8,659 nt of DNA from Sphingomonadaceae bacterium (GTDB lineage Bacteria > Pseudomonadota > Alphaproteobacteria > Sphingomonadales > Sphingomonadaceae), in assembly GCA_013821585.1 (NCBI GenBank), contig JACDGO010000066.1, positions 1 through 8,659 on the forward strand, given 5' to 3'. The position numbers and the translations under genes are program-made. The notes under the pieces are model-generated. The model saw only the letters and a program-made list of their open reading frames with translations. It searched no databases and was not told the DNA's origin. Numbering within the stretch: position 1 is the stretch's first letter; the number at the start of each line of letters is the position of its first letter. This document shows, piece after piece, positions 1 through 8,659 of this stretch.

Positions 1-552
1 CTACTATGCCGAGCTGAGCGCGGGCGCGCACGACAAGGCGTCGAAGGCGTGGCTCGGCGAGCAGCTCGCGAGCGCCAACTGGCTGGTCAAGGCGCTGGAC
101 CAGCGCCAGCGCACCATCGTCAAGGTCGCGACCGAGATCGTGAAGCAGCAGGAAGGCTTCTTTCTGCGCGGCGTGGCCGAACTGCGCCCGCTGACGTTGC
201 GCACCGTCGCCGAGGCGGTGTCGCTCCACGAATCGACCGTCAGCCGCGTCACGAGCAACAAATATCTGAGCTGCTCGCGCGGCGTTTTCGAGCTGAAGTA
301 TTTCTTCACCTCGGGCGTCGCGTCGAGCGAGGGCGGCGAGGCGGCGTCGGCGCTCGCGGTCAAGGCGGCGATCAAGACGCTGATCGCGGCGGAAAGCCCC
401 AACGCGATCCTTTCCGACGACACGCTCGTCGATCTGCTCAAGGCCAAGGGCTTCGACCTCGCGCGCCGCACGGTCGCGAAATACCGCGAGGCGATGGGGA
501 TCGGGTCGTCCGTGCAGCGCCGCCGCGCCAAGGCGATCGACGCAAAGGCGGC

Positions 553-556
<4 letters not shown>
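1..556 (+). CDS. rpoN: RNA polymerase sigma-54 factor, C-terminal part (5' end outside window)
   Basis: Sigma-54 directs core RNA polymerase to -24/-12 promoters that need an AAA+ activator. Only the last 184 residues are visible, in a frame open from base 2; the family is usually about 480-510 residues, so this is roughly the C-terminal third. The fragment shows the -12-region helix-turn-helix (about residues 65-87, core TVAEAVSLHESTVSRV) and then the diagnostic RpoN box ARRTVAKYRE at fragment residues 154-163 (bases 461-490), which contacts the -24 element. The in-frame ATG at 140 is an internal methionine, not a start, because the family sequence continues upstream of it. The gene ends at a TAG (554-556) that overlaps the stop of the opposing thrC. 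In many proteobacteria rpoN is followed by hpf and ptsN; here a convergent gene follows instead. The identification is very secure. Confidence 0.97.
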
Positions 557-1866
<1,310 letters not shown>

Positions 1867-2283
1867 CGAGTACCCGCGCTGAAAAGCATTTAGGATGGCG
1901 CAATGCGAGCGCCTCGAAGGTCAAATCAGGCACGTCGCGCGCGACCAGCATCGCGAAGCCTTCGGACGGCTTGCTAACGACCAAGTCTGCAACAGTCTTG
2001 AGTTCGCCGTCTCGGCCGATCTTTTGCCGCGCCCGTGAGAGACGGGTCGTCTTACCCCGCTCGTTCGTCAATGTTCCTTCAAGAGCATGGATTGATCGCC
2101 AGACATCGAATTCCAATGAACCGGGCCGCGCAGCCGGGCTGACCTCATAAAGCCGTCGTTCCGCGGCAGCAGCAACTTCTGTTGCGCCTTGCTGTCTCGC
2201 ATTGGCGACAAGTTTTCGCAGGTCGTCGGGATTGGTCAGCTTCGCAATTAAACTAAGCGCATTTTGGCAATTGAGGGGCGTAT

Positions 2284-2844
2284 TCATCGATCCCCCTCCA
2301 CGTAAAAACTTCCCGCTGCATTGGGATGGACCGCCTTTTCCGTGTCCTGCCAAGCGAAATTCACCTGAACCTCGATACCCAACGACGATGCCAGCGAATA
2401 AGTCTGGCGCCACGCATAGGGAGCACTCGTTCCTTGGATGGAAATGCCAGCTGGATCGAGGTGATACCAACCGCCGCCTTCTTTCTTGCCAGCTACATAG
2501 TTGCTCTTCGCGAGCTCAAAAATGTCGACGGTGGACACGCCCTTCTTCGCGGCAGCTACGATTGTAGCGAATAAGATCTGGTTCCAATAGCATTCGCTTC
2601 GCGCGAGCTTCTCTCCGGCCACCCTAGCCGACCGCACCGTGGTGTGTGCAATATTGGGCGGGGCGGCGGGATTAAAGGTGCGGACGCTACCCTGCCCCTC
2701 GTCCTCATCAACAGGCTCCTCATTGGCCGCCTCCAAAGCGTCAAGCGCCCGGGTAATTACTGTGATCGAGGTGTCCACAAGGGGAACGGCATGGCGCTGC
2801 AGACGGGCAAACAGGTCGTCCGGCATTTCGACGTTTACTGGCAT
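2284..2844 (-). CDS. Ribbon-helix-helix-like DNA-binding protein with novel C-terminal domain (186 aa)
   Basis: Probable DNA-binding regulator; precise role unknown. Two consecutive ATGs lie at 2842-2847. The second is preferred because GGAGG (2851-2855) is 6 bases from it and only 3 from the first. Residues 1-40 have the layout of a ribbon-helix-helix or SeqA-N-like fold: a short strand (VNVEMPDD), a helix (LFARLQRHAVP), then DTSITVITRALDAL as the second helix. An acidic linker follows (EEPVDEDEGQG, about 42-52). The C-terminal half (about 85-185) starts CYWNQILFATIVAAAKKG and contains IFELAKSNYVAGKK, GISIQGTSAPYAWR and VQVNFAWQDTEKA. This could be a winged-helix-like module, but I do not recognise it. 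No membrane segments are seen. It heads a two-gene unit with ATGA overlap to the 156-aa gene, the arrangement of many autoregulated modules. A toxin-antitoxin antitoxin role is possible but unproven, since the partner shows no known toxin fold. Confidence 0.75.
   Translation of the reverse strand: MPVNVEMPDDLFARLQRHAVPLVDTSITVITRALDALEAANEEPVDEDEGQGSVRTFNPAAPPNIAHTTVRSARVAGEKLARSECYWNQILFATIVAAAKKGVSTVDIFELAKSNYVAGKKEGGGWYHLDPAGISIQGTSAPYAWRQTYSLASSLGIEVQVNFAWQDTEKAVHPNAAGSFYVEGDR
2295..2299 (-). promoter_or_regulatory. Shine-Dalgarno GGAGG of the 156-aa gene
   Basis: GGAGG lies 7 bases before the ATG at 2285-2287, inside the end of the upstream gene. It fixes the start of the small hypothetical protein and indicates translational coupling. 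Confidence 0.7.
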
Positions 2845-2850
2845 CATAGA

Positions 2851-2855
2851 CCTCC
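2851..2855 (-). promoter_or_regulatory. Shine-Dalgarno GGAGG of the RHH-like gene
   Basis: GGAGG is spaced 6 bases from the second of two adjacent ATGs (2842-2844). This strong site contrasts with the weak sites before gyrB and the hydroxylase gene. Confidence 0.7.
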
Positions 2856-2860
2856 AGAAC

Positions 2861-2931
2861 GTGAGGAATCACCTCTTAGGTCCATAAGGCGGCAGTCGTC
2901 AAGTCTGTGAGACCCCATAAATCTCTTAGAG
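2861..2931. promoter_or_regulatory. Cluster of short palindromes, candidate operators
   Basis: Two palindromes share the core CTCTTAG and lie 50 bases apart: CTCTTAGAG (2923-2931, arms CTCT/AGAG) and ACCTCTTAGGT (2871-2881, arms ACCT/AGGT). A small hairpin, GTGA GGAA TCAC, lies next to the second at 2861-2872. They bracket and overlap the putative cassette promoter. Short repeated palindromes are typical targets of ribbon-helix-helix repressors; binding here is not shown by the sequence. Confidence 0.35.
2874..2902 (-). promoter_or_regulatory. Putative promoter of the two-gene cassette
   Basis: On the minus strand TTGACG (2897-2902) is a 5-of-6 match to the -35 consensus. A weaker -10 follows: CTAAGA after 17 bases (2874-2879) or TAAGAG after 18. 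Transcription would start near 2867, giving a leader of about 20 bases that carries the GGAGG. The -10 lies within a short palindrome (2871-2881), so autoregulation by the RHH-like protein is plausible. This is inference from pattern only. Confidence 0.45.
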
Positions 2932-2945
2932 CTTTTATATATCCC

Positions 2946-6747
<3,802 letters not shown>

Positions 6748-6759
6748 TCCGATCTGCCT

Positions 6760-6774
6760 GCCGAACGCTTCGGC
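6760..6774. terminator. Short hairpin between convergent genes
   Basis: GCCGAA CGC TTCGGC is a perfect 6-base stem with a 3-base loop. It lies between the hydroxylase stop (6745-6747) and the stop of the convergent Lon-domain gene (6775-6777). It has no T tract on either side, so at best it is a weak bidirectional terminator or a 3'-end stabiliser. Confidence 0.35.
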
Positions 6775-7386
6775 TTACTGCAACGTCACCCGGTTATCCC
6801 CGTCGTGCCGCCCGAAGAACTGCATCAGCTGCACGATCAAATCCGCGCGGTCCGAAAGTGTCTCCGCTTCAAGCAGCGCCTGTTTCGCCGCGGCGTCGAA
6901 GGGCGCGATCTGGGCGATGCCGTTGACCAGCGCCTCGTCGTCGAGGCGCGCGACCGCTTCCCAGTCGACCGCATAGCCCTGCGCCTCGGCGAAGCGGCGC
7001 GATTCATGTTCAAGACTCGCGCGCCGCGCGAGCGCGAGGTTGGTATCGTCGGGGTCATCGCTTTCGATCATCGCCTCGACCTGGCGGAACGGCGTCGGCA
7101 CATCGAGCTCGCGCAGCATGCGGAAGCGCGCGAGCCCTTCGAGGACGATGTTATAGCGCCCGTCGTCCATCGCCTCGACCTGCGCGATCTTGCCGAGACA
7201 GCCCATGTCGAACAATTCGTCGCCCTGGCCCTTGGGCTGGATCATGCCGATGCGCCGGTCGCGCGCCATCGCGTCTGAAACGAGCGCGCGATAGCGCGGC
7301 TCGAAGATGTGCAGCGGCAAATGCATGCGCGGAAAAAGCAGTGCGCCGCCCAGCGGAAAGATCGAGATGCGCTGCGCGTCGCTCAT
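6775..7386 (-). CDS. Lon substrate-binding (Lon N-domain) protein, 203 aa
   Basis: Stand-alone version of the N-terminal substrate-binding domain of Lon protease (PUA-like fold); no AAA+ or Ser-Lys protease domain is present. The start is the ATG at 7384-7386, which shares its G-side base with the TGA of the upstream gene (TGATG); the longer frame to 7434 runs inside that gene. Family motifs are FPLGGALLFPRMHLPLHIFE (10-29) and RYRALV (31-36), then GCLGKIAQVEAMDDGRYNIV (62-81) and LARFRML (85-91). The helical C-terminal part (about 115-190) resembles other alphaproteobacterial members. It is soluble, with no signal peptide. The coupling to a thioredoxin-TPR chaperedoxin suggests a protein quality-control role, but the biochemical function of these solitary Lon-N proteins is not established as far as I know. 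It probably relies on translational coupling, since no strong ribosome site precedes it. Confidence 0.9.
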   Translation of the reverse strand: MSDAQRISIFPLGGALLFPRMHLPLHIFEPRYRALVSDAMARDRRIGMIQPKGQGDELFDMGCLGKIAQVEAMDDGRYNIVLEGLARFRMLRELDVPTPFRQVEAMIESDDPDDTNLALARRASLEHESRRFAEAQGYAVDWEAVARLDDEALVNGIAQIAPFDAAAKQALLEAETLSDRADLIVQLMQFFGRHDGDNRVTLQ

Positions 7387-8288
7387 CAGGTGAACAGGAT
7401 CGCCGACAGGCGGCGGCGCTGCGCGGAGACCCACGGGTCCATGACGCCGACGACGTCGAACAGCTTGAGCAGCTGCGCGCGCGCCGCGCCGTCGTTCCAG
7501 TCGCGATCGGCGGCGACGATGTGGAGCAGATGATCGGCAGCGGCGTCGCGATCGCCCGCCGCCATCAGCCCGCCGGCGAGCGCGAAGCGCTTTTCGTGAT
7601 CGTCGGGATGCGCGGCGACCTCCGCGGCGAGGCCCGACAGATCCTCGACCGGCTTCGCGTCCCTCGCGAGCGTCAGCGCCGAACGCGCGCGTTCGATCGC
7701 GGGATCGTCGGGCGCGCCTTCGAGCGTGGCTTCGGCCTCATCGATGCGTCCCGCGGCGACGAGCGCGCGCGCGTGGCCCGAGATCGCGGCCGGATTGCCC
7801 GGCGCCATCTCGACGATCTGCGCGAAAATGCCCGCCGCGCGCTCGGCGTCGCCCGCGCCCAGCACCTCTTCGCCCATCGTGATCAACGGCTCGATCTCGG
7901 CTTCGAGGCTCTGCGCCTCGCCCTGGACGGGGAGCTGCTTCAGGATCTGGTCGAGCGCCTTGGTCAGCTGCGCCTCGGTGCGCGCGGGCGTCAGATCGGC
8001 GACGAGCTGGCCCTGGAACACCGCATAGACCGTCGGAATCGACTGGACGCGGAACTGCGCGGCGATCGCCTTGTTCGCGTCGACGTCGACCTTGGCGAGC
8101 ATCACCCCCTTCGCCGCGTAATCGGCCGCGACCTTTTCGAGCAGGGGCGACAGCGCCTTGCACGGCCCGCACCATTCGGCCCAGAAATCGAGGATGACGA
8201 GGTTCGTCATCGATGGTTCGATGACGTCGCGCTTGAACGCCTCGACGCTCTCCTTGTCCGCCGCGCTCAATCCCAGCGTCGTCGCCAC
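7386..8288 (-). CDS. cnoX: Thioredoxin-domain/TPR chaperedoxin, CnoX (YbbN)-like (300 aa)
   Basis: Cytoplasmic protein with an N-terminal thioredoxin fold (about 10-110) and C-terminal tetratricopeptide-type helices (about 115-300), the layout of CnoX/YbbN chaperedoxins. These hold unfolding proteins under oxidative stress and pass them to GroEL or DnaK. The GTG at 8286-8288 is chosen because GGAGG (8295-8299) lies 6 bases upstream and the family-like MATTLGLSAADKESVEAFK begins there; the in-frame ATG at 8345 adds 19 unlikely residues. The active site is FWAEWCGPCK with C40 and C43, and the cis-proline is in SIPT (P85). E. coli YbbN has SQHC in place of CGPC, so this protein should be redox-active, as reported for the Caulobacter protein. 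TPR-like stretches include AERAAGIFAQIVEMAPGN and ISGHARALVAAGRIDEAEAT. The stop TGA overlaps the next gene's ATG by one base. The gene symbol rests on domain layout rather than a search. Confidence 0.88.
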   Translation of the reverse strand: MATTLGLSAADKESVEAFKRDVIEPSMTNLVILDFWAEWCGPCKALSPLLEKVAADYAAKGVMLAKVDVDANKAIAAQFRVQSIPTVYAVFQGQLVADLTPARTEAQLTKALDQILKQLPVQGEAQSLEAEIEPLITMGEEVLGAGDAERAAGIFAQIVEMAPGNPAAISGHARALVAAGRIDEAEATLEGAPDDPAIERARSALTLARDAKPVEDLSGLAAEVAAHPDDHEKRFALAGGLMAAGDRDAAADHLLHIVAADRDWNDGAARAQLLKLFDVVGVMDPWVSAQRRRLSAILFT

Positions 8289-8294
8289 ACCATT

Positions 8295-8299
8295 CCTCC
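8295..8299 (-). promoter_or_regulatory. Shine-Dalgarno GGAGG deciding the GTG start of the chaperedoxin
   Basis: GGAGG is 6 bases from the GTG at 8286-8288. An ATG at 8291-8293 lies between them but is in another frame, so the GTG is the start in the thioredoxin frame. Confidence 0.75.
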
Positions 8300-8315
8300 A
8301 AAATACGGGTAGCCG

Positions 8316-8345
8316 CTTATGTGGGGAGCGTGGCGGTGCTGGCAA
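8316..8345 (-). promoter_or_regulatory. Putative promoter of the chaperedoxin operon
   Basis: On the minus strand TTGCCA (8340-8345) and CATAAG (8316-8321) are spaced 18 bases apart (or 17 to ACATAA). They lie about 30 bases upstream of the GTG start, in the only gap between the divergent genes. The match is moderate. Confidence 0.35.
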
Positions 8346-8396
8346 CCCGTCCGCGAGTTACCCGCGCGTTAACCAAACTCGGCTAGGCCGTGCGCG

Positions 8397-8659
8397 ATGA
8401 CGCGCAACACTCGTCTTTCTTTCGGCCTGTGCATGATCGCGGCTCTGATCCTGCGCGTGCTGAACGCGCGGGGCGGGCTGTGGCTCGACGAGGCGTGGTC
8501 GGTGGTGCTTGCCGGGGAGGCCGCGCCGGTCGTCGGCGTGTTCGCGAGCATCAACCACGACAACAACCATCATCTGAATACGCTCTGGGTCCAGCTTCTC
8601 GGCCCCGCCGCGCCACCGCTGGCGCTACGCGCGCTCGCGATATTCAGCGGGGTCGCGAC
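8397..8659 (+). CDS. Membrane glycosyltransferase-like protein, N-terminal part (3' end outside window)
   Basis: The frame is open from the ATG at 8397 to the window edge (87 complete codons). A hydrophobic first segment (LSFGLCMIAALILRVL, about 7-22) is followed by GLWLDEAWSVVLAG (27-40) with an acidic pair D31-E32, then INHDNNHHLNTLWVQLLG (52-69) and ALRALAIFSGVA. This is the N-terminal pattern of GT-C fold, polyisoprenyl-phosphate-sugar-dependent transferases (GT39/ArnT-like, PF13231 type), in which the acidic residue in the first periplasmic loop is catalytic. The His/Asn-rich HDNNHH stretch after it is usual in that group. The acceptor cannot be told; it may modify lipid, glycan or protein. 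It starts a unit divergent from the chaperedoxin operon. The ribosome site is weak (AGG 9 bases upstream). Confidence 0.7.
   Translation, partial: MTRNTRLSFGLCMIAALILRVLNARGGLWLDEAWSVVLAGEAAPVVGVFASINHDNNHHLNTLWVQLLGPAAPPLALRALAIFSGVA

Larger units (their letters stand above)
2848..2945. other. AT-rich intergenic region between gyrB and the cassette
   Basis: This spacer of 98 bases is AT-richer than its surroundings and includes a TATATA run right after the gyrB stop. It holds the cassette promoter and palindromes described separately. I see no strong GC-rich hairpin with a T tract that would end gyrB transcription, so readthrough from gyrB into the cassette and thrC is possible. Confidence 0.5.
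8289..8396. other. Divergent intergenic region, chaperedoxin operon / glycosyltransferase
   Basis: This 108-base gap separates the two divergent starts. It contains the GGAGG and putative promoter of the leftward operon. For the rightward gene only a TAGGCC ending 7 bases before the ATG is seen, with no convincing -35. No RNA gene or repeat is evident. Confidence 0.5.

Noticed and set aside
2288..2470. N-terminal extension of the 156-aa protein up to 2470
   Set aside because: It lies wholly inside the upstream RHH-like gene in another frame; the ATG at 2287 has a good Shine-Dalgarno and ATGA overlap.
2284..2847. Calling the cassette a classical type II toxin-antitoxin pair
   Set aside because: The DNA-binding protein is much longer than usual antitoxins and the partner shows no RelE, PIN, MazF, GNAT or other known toxin motif; kept as a hypothesis only.
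8289..8345. 19-residue extension of the chaperedoxin to an ATG at 8345
   Set aside because: The extension overlaps the Shine-Dalgarno and likely promoter, and its Pro/Arg-rich sequence is unlike the family; GTG at 8288 has ideal spacing from GGAGG.

Overview
The window looks like chromosome of a GC-rich alphaproteobacterium. The protein sequences (sigma-54 tail, threonine synthase, GyrB, UbiH-type hydroxylase, CnoX-like chaperedoxin followed by a Lon-N-domain protein) fit the order Sphingomonadales, perhaps a Sphingopyxis-like genome. That placement is inferred from protein character and base composition; I could not run a search.

Layout from left to right: the 3' end of rpoN (+) meets a threonine synthase gene (-) tail to tail, and their stop codons share a four-base CTAG. 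Upstream of thrC on the minus strand is a two-gene cassette of lower GC: a small conserved hypothetical protein (1817-2287) preceded by an ATGA-overlapping gene for a ribbon-helix-helix-like DNA-binding protein (2284-2844). The cassette has its own promoter-like signals. Next on the minus strand is full-length gyrB (2946-5477). It is divergent from an FAD-dependent ubiquinone-biosynthesis hydroxylase gene (5542-6747, +). That gene converges on a two-gene minus-strand operon: a thioredoxin/TPR chaperedoxin (GTG start at 8288), whose stop overlaps the start of a Lon-substrate-binding-domain protein (6775-7386). Divergent from that operon, the 5' end of a membrane glycosyltransferase-like gene (8397 onward, +) runs off the right edge.

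Most genes are core housekeeping functions: transcription, amino-acid synthesis, DNA topology, quinone synthesis and protein quality control. The accessory part is about 1817-2945, between gyrB and thrC. Its GC is near 53% where I counted, against about 65% in gyrB. It carries two tightly coupled genes of unknown function, short palindromes around its promoter, and strong Shine-Dalgarno sites unlike the weak ones of nearby core genes. At its thrC-proximal edge the threonine synthase frame has no ordinary start codon where its conserved N-terminus should begin.

Other points of interest are a probable leaderless gyrB promoter and a perfect palindromic repeat inside the coding sequence of the GyrB variable insert. 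I saw no tRNA, rRNA, CRISPR array, insertion sequence or transposase. Apart from the intergenic regions described below, there is no gene-free stretch longer than 300 bases.
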